Positions 1 through 7,879 of a stretch of 64,000 nt of DNA are shown here, in pieces. Made by a program: the position numbers and the translations under genes. Each line of letters opens with the position of its first letter. The stretch's first letter is position 1. The stretch is from CAYNHZ01 sp964397445 (GTDB lineage Bacteria > Bacteroidota > Bacteroidia > Bacteroidales > UBA932): positions 124,001 through 188,000 of the forward strand of contig CAYNHZ010000001.1 in the NCBI GenBank assembly GCA_964397445.1. Reading direction: 5' to 3'. Under the pieces are notes generated by a model. The model saw nothing but the letters and a program-made list of their open reading frames with translations, was not told the DNA's origin and searched no databases.

Positions 1-817
1 CAGGGGCAACTACATCGAGCCAGTGCAATTCCCTATCCTCTCCATATAGCTGTACTACTCTCATCCTCCCCCCGAATTGTGATTGCGGATCTTTCACATA
101 CTGAAAATGGTGAGGAGCAGCAACATTCTTACTTGCAGATATATAACCCTCTCCACCTAAGAATGTGGAATTCATTCCCAAAGGATTGAGAACTTTAGTT
201 ATCATATTCTCTTCCCAACTCTTTCCTGTAAGCTCCTCAACTATTTTAGCAGCAATAATAAAAGTCATATTATTGTATGCAAACTTCGTTTTATATGGAT
301 ATATCGGCTTGATATACTTAAACATACGATAAACATCCTCTCTATCGTATCCAAGATACGGTATATAGGTCCCTGCTTGCGCAACCATCCCGGAACTATG
401 ATTAAATAGGTCCTTGACTTGCAATACATTACCCACAGCCGAATCGCCCCACTCAAAATCCGGCAAAATATTTTTGACTGTATCGCTCCACGAAAGAAGT
501 CCCTCATCAACAAGGATGGCCATCAAAAGTGCTGAAAATGACTTAGAGACAGACCCAATTTGAAAAACTGTATTTTCATCAATTAGGGCTGACGATCCAT
601 ATTTCTCTCCCCCCTTGCCCTGCTCCTTTACCCCAAATCCCTTTGCAAAAACAACTGAGTCGCCCTGAACTATTGAGACCGCAATTCCGGGAATTTTCCA
701 ATCGCTTCTAACCTGTTGAGCATATTGAGATATTTTGGATTCAATAGATTGAGTGGCCGACAAAAGATAGGTTGTCGATATGATAATGAGATATGCACAA
801 AGAATAAACCGTTTCAT
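1..817 (-). CDS. Serine beta-lactamase-like hydrolase, partial (3' end outside window)
   Basis: The first 272 residues of a class C beta-lactamase/D-alanyl-D-alanine carboxypeptidase-family serine hydrolase are present; the C-terminus runs off the left edge. The start at 817 gives a clean Sec signal peptide (Lys-Arg, then a hydrophobic stretch ending near residue 21), so the enzyme is exported. The catalytic S-x-x-K motif is Ser89-Val-Ser-Lys92 and the second motif is Tyr181-Asn-Asn; the third (K/H-x-G) would lie beyond the edge. Family members are esterases, peptidases or penicillin-binding proteins, and substrate cannot be told from sequence. It is divergent from radA and has its own -7 element. 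The family call is firm; the exact function is open. Confidence 0.85.
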   Translation of the reverse strand, partial: MKRFILCAYLIIISTTYLLSATQSIESKISQYAQQVRSDWKIPGIAVSIVQGDSVVFAKGFGVKEQGKGGEKYGSSALIDENTVFQIGSVSKSFSALLMAILVDEGLLSWSDTVKNILPDFEWGDSAVGNVLQVKDLFNHSSGMVAQAGTYIPYLGYDREDVYRMFKYIKPIYPYKTKFAYNNMTFIIAAKIVEELTGKSWEENMITKVLNPLGMNSTFLGGEGYISASKNVAAPHHFQYVKDPQSQFGGRMRVVQLYGEDRELHWLDVVAP

Positions 818-856
818 AACCGATGTGGGATTAATACTAATAAATACTATTTGCTA

Positions 857-864
857 CAAAGATA
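857..864 (-). promoter_or_regulatory. -7 promoter element of the serine hydrolase gene
   Basis: Read on the minus strand this is TATCTTTG, an exact match to the Bacteroidetes -7 consensus TAnnTTTG, about 40 bp before the ATG at 817. No TTTG is seen at the -33 position. Confidence 0.5.
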
Positions 865-884
865 ATTATTAGAATTAATCTATG

Positions 885-892
885 TAACTTTG
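885..892 (+). promoter_or_regulatory. -7 promoter element of radA
   Basis: TAACTTTG matches TAnnTTTG exactly and lies 22 bp before the radA ATG. It sits 20 bp from the opposing -7 element of the hydrolase gene, so the two promoters are back to back in the 97-bp gap. Confidence 0.55.
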
Positions 893-914
893 CTAAGGAT
901 AAAAAAGACTTCAG

Positions 915-2306
915 ATGGCTAATAGTACAAAAATAAAAAAGGGGTGGTTTTGCTCCTCTTGTGGGAATGAAAGCGCGAAATGGCTTGGAAAATGCCCTGC
1001 CTGCGGCGAGTGGAATACAATGGTTGAGGAGATAATCTCCAAAGATAGGTCATTATTACATATCAATAATAGTAATAATAAACCTGTCCCACTCTCTAAA
1101 ATCACAATGAATAAAGAGAGTCGTATTCATATTGGAAACAATGAGATAGACAGGATATTAGGCGGTGGAATAGTTGAAGGTTCAATGATTTTGATAGGGG
1201 GAGAGCCGGGAATAGGTAAATCTACCCTTGCCCTTCAAATCCCAATAGAGTGTAACACATTGAGAACACTGTATATTTCAGGAGAAGAGTCCTTAAAACA
1301 ACTGAAACTCAGGGCTGACAGAATAGGAAAAAGGGTAGAAAACAGGGAAATCAGCGATAATTGTCTTATCCTTTGCGAGACAATGTTGGAAAATATTATT
1401 CATAGGGCAAAAGAGTGTGACCCTCAGCTCCTTATCATCGACTCCATTCAGACTATCTATTCTGATGCTATCGAATCGTCACCCGGCTCTGTGTCACAAG
1501 TTAAGGAGTGTGCTGCAGCACTTCTGAGATATGCAAAAGAGAGTAATGTGCCTGTTATCGTCATAGGACATATAACAAAAGAGGGGTCAATAGCAGGCCC
1601 AAAAGTACTTGAACATATTGTCGATGTGGTACTTCAATTCGAAGGAGACACCAAACACTCCTATAGGATTATGAGGAGCATAAAAAACCGATACGGCTCA
1701 ACCGCTGAGTTGGCTATCTTCGAAATGACCGATATCGGACTCAAAGAGGTCAGCAACCCTTCGGAGATATTAACCCCTATGCACCAAGAAAATCTCAGTG
1801 GGATAGCGGTAGGAGCTATGTTAGATGGAACTCGTTCATTTTTGATTGAGATTCAAGCACTTGTATCTACAGCCGCCTATGGAATGCCACAACGTTCTGC
1901 CACAGGTTTTGACTCAAGGAGGCTAAATATGCTCCTTGCAGTTTTAGAGAAGAGGGCAGGGTTTAAACTCTCTTCAAAGGATGTATTTCTAAATATTGCA
2001 GGAGGGATGAAGGTAAACGATCCTGCCTGCGATTTGGCAGTTGTTTGTTCTATATTGTCTTCAAATTTTGATATTAGTATCTCACCCAAGATTTGTTTTT
2101 CTGCAGAGGTTGGACTCAGTGGAGAGATACGACCGGTAGGACAAATAGAAAAAAGAATATCCGAAGCACAACGCCTCGGATATAAAAAAATCTTCATATC
2201 AGCCTTTAACCTTCCAGATAAATTCAATCGAAAAAGTCGTGAAATAGAGATAATTGAGGTGAGTGATATACCTCAATTATGCAAAAAATTATTTACAAAC
2301 CAATAG
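915..2306 (+). CDS. radA: DNA repair protein RadA
   Basis: A 463-residue RadA (Sms), a RecA-like ATPase that promotes branch migration in recombinational repair. The N-terminal C4 zinc finger uses Cys13, Cys16, Cys27 and Cys30. The Walker A motif G-E-P-G-I-G-K-S follows at about residue 95, and the RadA-specific K-N-R-Y-G motif lies near residue 258 (canonical KNRFG, here with Tyr). The C-terminal third is the Lon-protease-like domain, whose peptidase activity is absent in this family. Length and domain order are normal. The stop lies 6 bp from the end of the convergent STAS gene. The start at 915 follows a -7 promoter box. Confidence 0.97.
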   Translation: MANSTKIKKGWFCSSCGNESAKWLGKCPACGEWNTMVEEIISKDRSLLHINNSNNKPVPLSKITMNKESRIHIGNNEIDRILGGGIVEGSMILIGGEPGIGKSTLALQIPIECNTLRTLYISGEESLKQLKLRADRIGKRVENREISDNCLILCETMLENIIHRAKECDPQLLIIDSIQTIYSDAIESSPGSVSQVKECAAALLRYAKESNVPVIVIGHITKEGSIAGPKVLEHIVDVVLQFEGDTKHSYRIMRSIKNRYGSTAELAIFEMTDIGLKEVSNPSEILTPMHQENLSGIAVGAMLDGTRSFLIEIQALVSTAAYGMPQRSATGFDSRRLNMLLAVLEKRAGFKLSSKDVFLNIAGGMKVNDPACDLAVVCSILSSNFDISISPKICFSAEVGLSGEIRPVGQIEKRISEAQRLGYKKIFISAFNLPDKFNRKSREIEIIEVSDIPQLCKKLFTNQ

Positions 2307-2312
2307 TGGAAT

Positions 2313-2615
2313 TTATTCGATTTTAAAGATCTTCGAGAAACCTGTCATATCAAAAACCTCTTTAATATCAGGCCTTAAGGTCTTCAATACCAACTCACCT
2401 CCGCGAGCCATAACGCTTTTTTTAAGGGTTAAGAAAAGACGTAATCCTGAGCTGCTTATATATGATAAATCTTTACAATCTACCTCTATATCAGGATTTG
2501 AGCCTGTCATTAATGGTGTCATCTTCTTTTCAAACTCTTCAGAATTTGTGGTATCTAATCTCCCTTCAACTACCACTAAAGTTTTACTTCCAGAATAATT
2601 AATTTTTAGATCCAT
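2313..2615 (-). CDS. STAS-domain anti-sigma factor antagonist
   Basis: A 100-residue single STAS domain of the SpoIIAA/RsbV type. The conserved turn D-L-S-Y-I-S-S-S-G-L-R contains the serine cluster that a partner kinase phosphorylates in this family. It is the last gene of a minus-strand run, 11 bp after the SpoIIE-type phosphatase/ATPase, which should act on it. By family knowledge, the unphosphorylated form binds the anti-sigma or other switch protein, and phosphorylation releases it. No sigma factor or separate RsbW is visible in the window, so the output partner is unknown. Confidence 0.9.
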   Translation of the reverse strand: MDLKINYSGSKTLVVVEGRLDTTNSEEFEKKMTPLMTGSNPDIEVDCKDLSYISSSGLRLFLTLKKSVMARGGELVLKTLRPDIKEVFDMTGFSKIFKIE

Positions 2616-2626
2616 AATCGTTTTTG

Positions 2627-5017
2627 TTATTTTAATTTTTTAGTCAATTTTAGAACATTGAGATTCCCCTCTCTTGAATAGAGGACACTATCCATTATTT
2701 GTTTAACCATAAATATACCAAGTCCTCCGATACCCCTCTCCTGAACGTTTAATGTAATATCAACATCCTCTTTTGCTGTCGGATCAAAAGGAATTCCGGA
2801 ATCTCTGATTGTAAAGATAATATCTCTCCCCCTTTTAACAAATAAAATTTCTATTGTATTTGATTCGCCACCTGGGTAGGCATAGAAAATCACATTTGAA
2901 ACAGCCTCTTCTAAGGCAAGATTAAGATTCATAACCAACGATGTCTCCAAAGATAAATCATTACCTATCTTCTCTATAAATTCGGCAAGGATATTCAAGT
3001 CGGAAACTTGATTCTTTATCACCAATCTATGAGCCCCTTTATACAAATCACCCTCTGGTGGCAAACAATACTTAACAACCAACATAGTAAGGTCATCACT
3101 CTGGACCGCATTATTTACATGTTGTTCGACACTGTTATAAACATTTCGCACCAATGTTTCTGCGTCAGTAACCGCCTCATTTTGAAGTGTTTTAAGCAAA
3201 TTATTCTCCGAGAAAAGCTCCTTATTGTTATTTTCGGCCTCTGTCAACCCGTCGGTATATAAGAAAAGTGTTGTACCGCTCTCCAAATGAATGGATTGTG
3301 TATCGTATTGAAACTTCTCAAACAATCCCACAGGTAAATTAGGGTGTATCTCCATAAATGACACATTCCCATCCTTAGTGATGATACAGGGGGGATTATG
3401 CCCCGCATTACAAAATTGCATATCGCCGGTGCGTAGATCCAAAACCCCAACAAACAACGTAACAAACATATTTGCCTCGTTAGTCTCAGAAATGGCTGAA
3501 TTCATCGATTCAACTATAATTTTAGGATCGATAATGTTAGCAGCAACCGATCTGAAAAGGCTCCTCGTTACAGCCATAAAGAGTGAGGCAGGGACCCCTT
3601 TACCAGAAACATCTCCAATTGTAAAAAATAGTTTCTCTTCATTTATAAAGAAATCGTAAAGGTCACCTCCAACCTCTTTTGCCGGATGAAGAATGGCAAA
3701 AATATCAATATCGTTTCTCTCAGGAAAAGCTGGAAATATCTTAGGAATCATCCCCATCTGAATCTCCCTTGCAATACTCAATTCACTCTCTATCCTCTCT
3801 TTAGCAGAGGTGGTGGATTTAAGCTCTTCGATATAATTCTTTAGAGAGGTCTGCATATAACTAAACGAATTATAGAGCTCTTTCATCTCATCCTCCGATT
3901 TTATCTCCGGCAATGGGGTGTTAAAATCTCCCTTTGCTATCATCCTTGCAGAACTTGCAAATAGAGAGAGGGGCTTTGTGAGTTTTGAGATAATATTGCG
4001 TGATAAGAAGAATATCAAAAAGAGGGCAATGATAGCTACAATAATCAGCGTAGTCCTCATTGTTATCACCCCTGCATACACATCCCTATGGGGACAGACC
4101 ATCGCCAATGACCAACCCGAACTCGGCACTGGTGCATAAAAAACAAATGAGAGGGTATCATCATTCATCAATGTCTGCATACCTGTCTTTCGTGCCAACA
4201 TCTCCTTACCCAAGTGTTTAACAGTGGTATCTGCCATATCCATAGTGGCAGTGAATATTGTTTCGTTCAATATCCTCTCCGATTTTCGATGGACTATGTA
4301 CGCCCCCCCTTTACCGATCATAATATTGTACGATCCTTTATATGGCTTTATCTCGTTTACCATTTTCGTAAACCATTCAATAGGTAAATCGGCAGTAACA
4401 ACCCCTATAAAGTTACCTTTATCATCAAATATCGGATGGGAATAGGTACACATTATAATGTTTCCGGCCCCTTCATCATAGAAAGGATCTGTCCAATATG
4501 GAGTTCCTTTAAGTTTTGGAATCTGATACCAATCCATATATTGATAATCATAGTCATCATTACCAACTTGACTTGTATTTATAGAATCTTTTGACACCTT
4601 AAAAGAGTATGGTGAAAAATATTTGGTATCGGGATAATAATATGGTTCAAGGGCGATACAGCTCCCAATGATATGTGGGTTTTGTGAAACGATTTTTTTC
4701 GTTATTTCAAACAATTTATCCCTGTTATTGATAGACAAAGCCTCTCTTCTAACCTCATCAGAGAGGTTATCAACAGCAACAGAAACCCCTATCAAAACGT
4801 TATCAATCTCCAAATTCACAGATTTCAATTGATTGAAAGCATTTCGTATCGCCTCGTCCCTGATAAGTTTATGAGAGTAAAAAGAGACGATCAAGATAGA
4901 ACCGATAAAAAGCAATGCCGTCAACAAAATTATATAAAAACTCAATTTAGCCGCAAAAGAATATTTTTTGAAAAAAAAAATCTCAATTCTTTCAAAAATT
5001 TTTGACAAATTCCTCAT
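2627..5017 (-). CDS. Membrane sensor: Cache + HAMP + SpoIIE phosphatase + HATPase kinase-like domain
   Basis: A 796-residue signalling protein. A transmembrane helix (about 25-48) precedes an extracytoplasmic Cache-type sensor domain (about 50-320), a second helix (about 325-345) and a HAMP linker (about 346-400). A PP2C/SpoIIE phosphatase domain follows (about 420-640) with E-V-G-G-D-L-Y-D and G-D-V-S-G-K-G metal-binding motifs. The C-terminal 130 residues are an RsbW-like GHKL ATPase (L-A-L-E-E-A-V-S-N and G-G-L-G-I-F-M motifs). It thus carries both the dephosphorylating and the phosphorylating activity expected to act on the neighbouring STAS protein. Its 5' end overlaps the binding-protein gene by 26 bp, indicating translational coupling. 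Confidence 0.93.
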   Translation of the reverse strand: MRNLSKIFERIEIFFFKKYSFAAKLSFYIILLTALLFIGSILIVSFYSHKLIRDEAIRNAFNQLKSVNLEIDNVLIGVSVAVDNLSDEVRREALSINNRDKLFEITKKIVSQNPHIIGSCIALEPYYYPDTKYFSPYSFKVSKDSINTSQVGNDDYDYQYMDWYQIPKLKGTPYWTDPFYDEGAGNIIMCTYSHPIFDDKGNFIGVVTADLPIEWFTKMVNEIKPYKGSYNIMIGKGGAYIVHRKSERILNETIFTATMDMADTTVKHLGKEMLARKTGMQTLMNDDTLSFVFYAPVPSSGWSLAMVCPHRDVYAGVITMRTTLIIVAIIALFLIFFLSRNIISKLTKPLSLFASSARMIAKGDFNTPLPEIKSEDEMKELYNSFSYMQTSLKNYIEELKSTTSAKERIESELSIAREIQMGMIPKIFPAFPERNDIDIFAILHPAKEVGGDLYDFFINEEKLFFTIGDVSGKGVPASLFMAVTRSLFRSVAANIIDPKIIVESMNSAISETNEANMFVTLFVGVLDLRTGDMQFCNAGHNPPCIITKDGNVSFMEIHPNLPVGLFEKFQYDTQSIHLESGTTLFLYTDGLTEAENNNKELFSENNLLKTLQNEAVTDAETLVRNVYNSVEQHVNNAVQSDDLTMLVVKYCLPPEGDLYKGAHRLVIKNQVSDLNILAEFIEKIGNDLSLETSLVMNLNLALEEAVSNVIFYAYPGGESNTIEILFVKRGRDIIFTIRDSGIPFDPTAKEDVDITLNVQERGIGGLGIFMVKQIMDSVLYSREGNLNVLKLTKKLK

Positions 5018-5945
5018 ATTTAATCGGTTTAGTTAAAAAATTATTTATTTCCAACAACCTCTCTGCAAATTCAAAAGCGTTTTTTGTGAGTTTATAGGGA
5101 GCTTTCCCATCATCCTCTTGCAGTTCAAGTATCCTATCTAACATTTTTGTTTGAATCACACGGTTGGTAGGGATATTATTAGCTTTGACCATCTGCATTA
5201 CATAATCTATTGTAGCCTCACGATTCTCCTCCATTCTAACCCAATTCCACCCCTGTTTTGTCGCCTCTGCAAAAAGTTTTAAGGTCTCTTTATTTTTATT
5301 AAAGAATTGATCTGTAACATAAAAACCATCTTCCGGAACATCATATCCCAAATCTTTGAACATAAATGTGTGGTCAGCTTCCATATCAAATCCTGCTGCT
5401 TCTAATTGGATCATCTCGTTATATGTCATACACAAGGTGGCATCGATAGCCCCTGAAACAAAGAGTGATACATTGTTCAAAAAAGGGACCCACTCCACCT
5501 GAACACCATTGTTCAGAACAAAAATCATAGCAAGTTCATAGAATCCTATTTTCCATCTCCCAACTTTTTTATTGTTTAAATCGGAAATATTTTTCATAGG
5601 ATCCCTTGTAAAAATAAGGAGTGAATTATGGCTTGAGACTTGAAGGAAATTTACCAATGGGATGCCTGAATCCTTATAAAGCATAGCCTCAATTAATTGG
5701 GAAGTTATAATGTCGGTCTCCCCCTTCATTAATTTATTAATGGATGAATTAGAGACAGATGGATGAATTATCTCAACATCAAGCCCTTTCTCTTTATAAT
5801 AACCATTTTTATACGCCATATAAATACCTGCAAATTGACTTTGAGCTGTCCATTGGGGAGAGACCCTAATCTTTGTAAGTTTTTGCGGTTGAGAAAACAA
5901 TAGGATGGGTATTGATAAAAAAAGAATAATTAGAAACCTCCTCAT
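4992..5945 (-). CDS. NMT1/THI5-like periplasmic substrate-binding protein
   Basis: A 317-residue exported binding protein of the NMT1/THI5-like (SsuA/TauA-type) fold. The in-frame extension to 5990 lacks signal-peptide character and would run into prmC; the ATG at 5945 starts a proper signal peptide (Met-Arg-Arg, then a hydrophobic core ending Phe-Ser-Gln). The body has typical family sequence such as G-Y-Y-K-E-K-G-L-D-V-E. No ABC permease or ATPase gene is nearby; the next gene, overlapping by 26 bp, is the Cache-domain phosphatase. The protein may therefore present a ligand to that sensor rather than to a transporter (inference). The ligand is unknown. Confidence 0.85.
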   Translation of the reverse strand: MRRFLIILFLSIPILLFSQPQKLTKIRVSPQWTAQSQFAGIYMAYKNGYYKEKGLDVEIIHPSVSNSSINKLMKGETDIITSQLIEAMLYKDSGIPLVNFLQVSSHNSLLIFTRDPMKNISDLNNKKVGRWKIGFYELAMIFVLNNGVQVEWVPFLNNVSLFVSGAIDATLCMTYNEMIQLEAAGFDMEADHTFMFKDLGYDVPEDGFYVTDQFFNKNKETLKLFAEATKQGWNWVRMEENREATIDYVMQMVKANNIPTNRVIQTKMLDRILELQEDDGKAPYKLTKNAFEFAERLLEINNFLTKPIKYEEFVKNF

Positions 5946-5964
5946 AATCAAATCGTTAATTATT

Positions 5965-6888
5965 TTAATACCATTTCGTAAAGGAGACAATCCTCGGTTT
6001 AGAATGGATATCTTTTGTTACTGTTATGTCACTAAATCCGTACCCCTCAAAAAGAGATATCACCTCTTTATAATAGCCCTCATTAATTTCAAAGTACCCC
6101 TTTCCCCCCATTTTTAGAAAAGCTACAGCCCACCTTGACAATGCTTTGTAAAATCGCAACGGATCGTTATCTGGTACAAATAAAGCCTCATCAGGCTCAT
6201 ATTCGGCCACATTACTATCCATAAAATCTCTTTCGCCTTCACAAATATATGGGGGATTGCTAACAATGATATCAAGCTCCTCAAGATTTGGTAATGAACC
6301 ATCTCTGATCACCCCTGTACTTGTAGTATCTGGAGGCCCATCAAGAATATCACACTTAAAAATAATAGGGATATTGCGTAGAGGCTGTTTTTCCTGCTCA
6401 TCTAAGAATATCTTCTGATTTCGAGCCACTTCTAAGGGTCTGTCATAGAAATCACAAGCCATAACTGTAGATTTAGGAAATTGAGCTGCCAAGGAGTAGG
6501 CGATACATCCCGATCCAGTACAAGCATCAAAAATTTTCAACTCAGAATAACTTGAATTTTTCCACTCTGATATTATTAATCGGACCATCTCCTCTGTCTC
6601 AGGTCGAGGGATCAATACAGATTCTGAAACATTAAACTTATGACCGGCAAAATTTTCGTAACCAAGCACATATTGGATTGGGCGATATTCCAATAACTCC
6701 GAAAGTGCTATATTGAGTATATCTAAATCTGGTTTGGGAATTATTACATTAGGCTCGATAATATATTCATACTCAGACAATTTTAGGAAATGAGTAATAA
6801 GCCTCACGGAGATAGCTCTCGCCTCGCCCAAAGAGTATATTTGGGTGAGTTCATCTATCGACTTTGTTACAAATTCCTTATGAGTCAT
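5965..6888 (-). CDS. prmC: Release factor glutamine methyltransferase
   Basis: A 307-residue PrmC (HemK), which methylates the glutamine of the GGQ motif in peptide-chain release factors. An N-terminal helical domain is followed by a class I SAM-binding fold with D-A-C-T-G-S-G-C-I-A (about residue 130) and the diagnostic N-P-P-Y-I motif (about residue 212). Length is slightly above the usual 280. It lies 7 bp downstream of ddl on the same strand and ends 19 bp before the binding-protein start. No oddity was seen. Confidence 0.95.
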   Translation of the reverse strand: MTHKEFVTKSIDELTQIYSLGEARAISVRLITHFLKLSEYEYIIEPNVIIPKPDLDILNIALSELLEYRPIQYVLGYENFAGHKFNVSESVLIPRPETEEMVRLIISEWKNSSYSELKIFDACTGSGCIAYSLAAQFPKSTVMACDFYDRPLEVARNQKIFLDEQEKQPLRNIPIIFKCDILDGPPDTTSTGVIRDGSLPNLEELDIIVSNPPYICEGERDFMDSNVAEYEPDEALFVPDNDPLRFYKALSRWAVAFLKMGGKGYFEINEGYYKEVISLFEGYGFSDITVTKDIHSKPRIVSFTKWY

Positions 6889-6895
6889 ATTGCAC

Positions 6896-7861
6896 CTATT
6901 TATTATCTATCAGAGAGGTTAAAAAATCTACCATATCAATTCCTGCCACTTTAACTTCTTTTGGCACAAGACTTTCTGCCGTCATTCCAGGGTTTGGATT
7001 GAGTTCCAAGAAGAATACCTCCTCCCCTCTCGCTATAAAATCCATCCTTACAAGTCCTTTGCACCCAAGATATTTAAAAATATCAACTGCCACTTTCTGT
7101 ATTGTATCACTCAACGACTTTGAGATCTCTGCAGGACAAACCTCATCGCTTGCTCCAAGATATTTCGCCTCGTAATCAAAAAATTCATTTTTAGAGATTA
7201 TTTCAATAACCGGTAGAGGGTGAACACCGTTTTTGTCCGAATAGACACCGCAATCAAGCTCTCGACCTGAAATCGCCTCCTCTAAAATTACCGTCTCGCA
7301 GTCTGAAAAGGCAACCTCTATAGCCTTATCTAACTCCTCGTATTTTTTAACTTTAGTAACTCCAAAACTGCTCCCCCCATTTGTTGGTTTCACAAAAATA
7401 GGGAGCCCTAACTTCTCAATAATACCCTCCTTTGAATAGCTCTCCCCCCTCCTGATAAAGAGATCTTTTGCCATCCTCACCCCACTATCACGCAGATATG
7501 TTTTACACGCATATTTATCAAAAGCAATAGTCGTAACTAAAGAGGAGCACCCAACTGTTGGGATATTGATCATCTCGAAATAGGCTTGGAGCAATCCGTT
7601 TTCACCGGGATCTCCGTGAATAATGATAAAGATCTTATCGAAATAGATCTTAACACCCTCCTTTACAAACGAAAAATCACCTCTATCAATAAGATACGAT
7701 TTACCCTCCTCCTCTACACTCCATCTCTCTTTTGTCAATAATACTTCATAAACTGTATATTTGGTGCGATCTATGTTTTTTGCAACATTTTTTCCGCTCT
7801 TAACCGATATTTCCCATTCGGCAGAATAACCCCCGTAAACAACGGCAATCGTTTGTTTCAT
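6896..7861 (-). CDS. ddl: D-alanine--D-alanine ligase
   Basis: A 321-residue cytoplasmic ATP-grasp enzyme making D-Ala-D-Ala for peptidoglycan. It begins with the typical V-Y-G-G-Y-S-A-E-W-E-I-S N-terminus, has the flexible P-T-N-G-G-S-S-F-G-V loop in the middle, and ends with the metal-binding L-E-L-N-P-N-P-G-M-T segment. Length is normal. It lies 18 bp downstream of the PBP1A gene, so two peptidoglycan steps are encoded together. Confidence 0.97.
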   Translation of the reverse strand: MKQTIAVVYGGYSAEWEISVKSGKNVAKNIDRTKYTVYEVLLTKERWSVEEEGKSYLIDRGDFSFVKEGVKIYFDKIFIIIHGDPGENGLLQAYFEMINIPTVGCSSLVTTIAFDKYACKTYLRDSGVRMAKDLFIRRGESYSKEGIIEKLGLPIFVKPTNGGSSFGVTKVKKYEELDKAIEVAFSDCETVILEEAISGRELDCGVYSDKNGVHPLPVIEIISKNEFFDYEAKYLGASDEVCPAEISKSLSDTIQKVAVDIFKYLGCKGLVRMDFIARGEEVFFLELNPNPGMTAESLVPKEVKVAGIDMVDFLTSLIDNK

Positions 7862-7879
7862 AGTATAATAAATTAATTA

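Noticed and set aside
5946..5990. 15-residue extension of the periplasmic binding protein.
   Set aside because: It would place charged residues before the signal peptide and overlap prmC; the ATG at 5945 begins a proper signal peptide.
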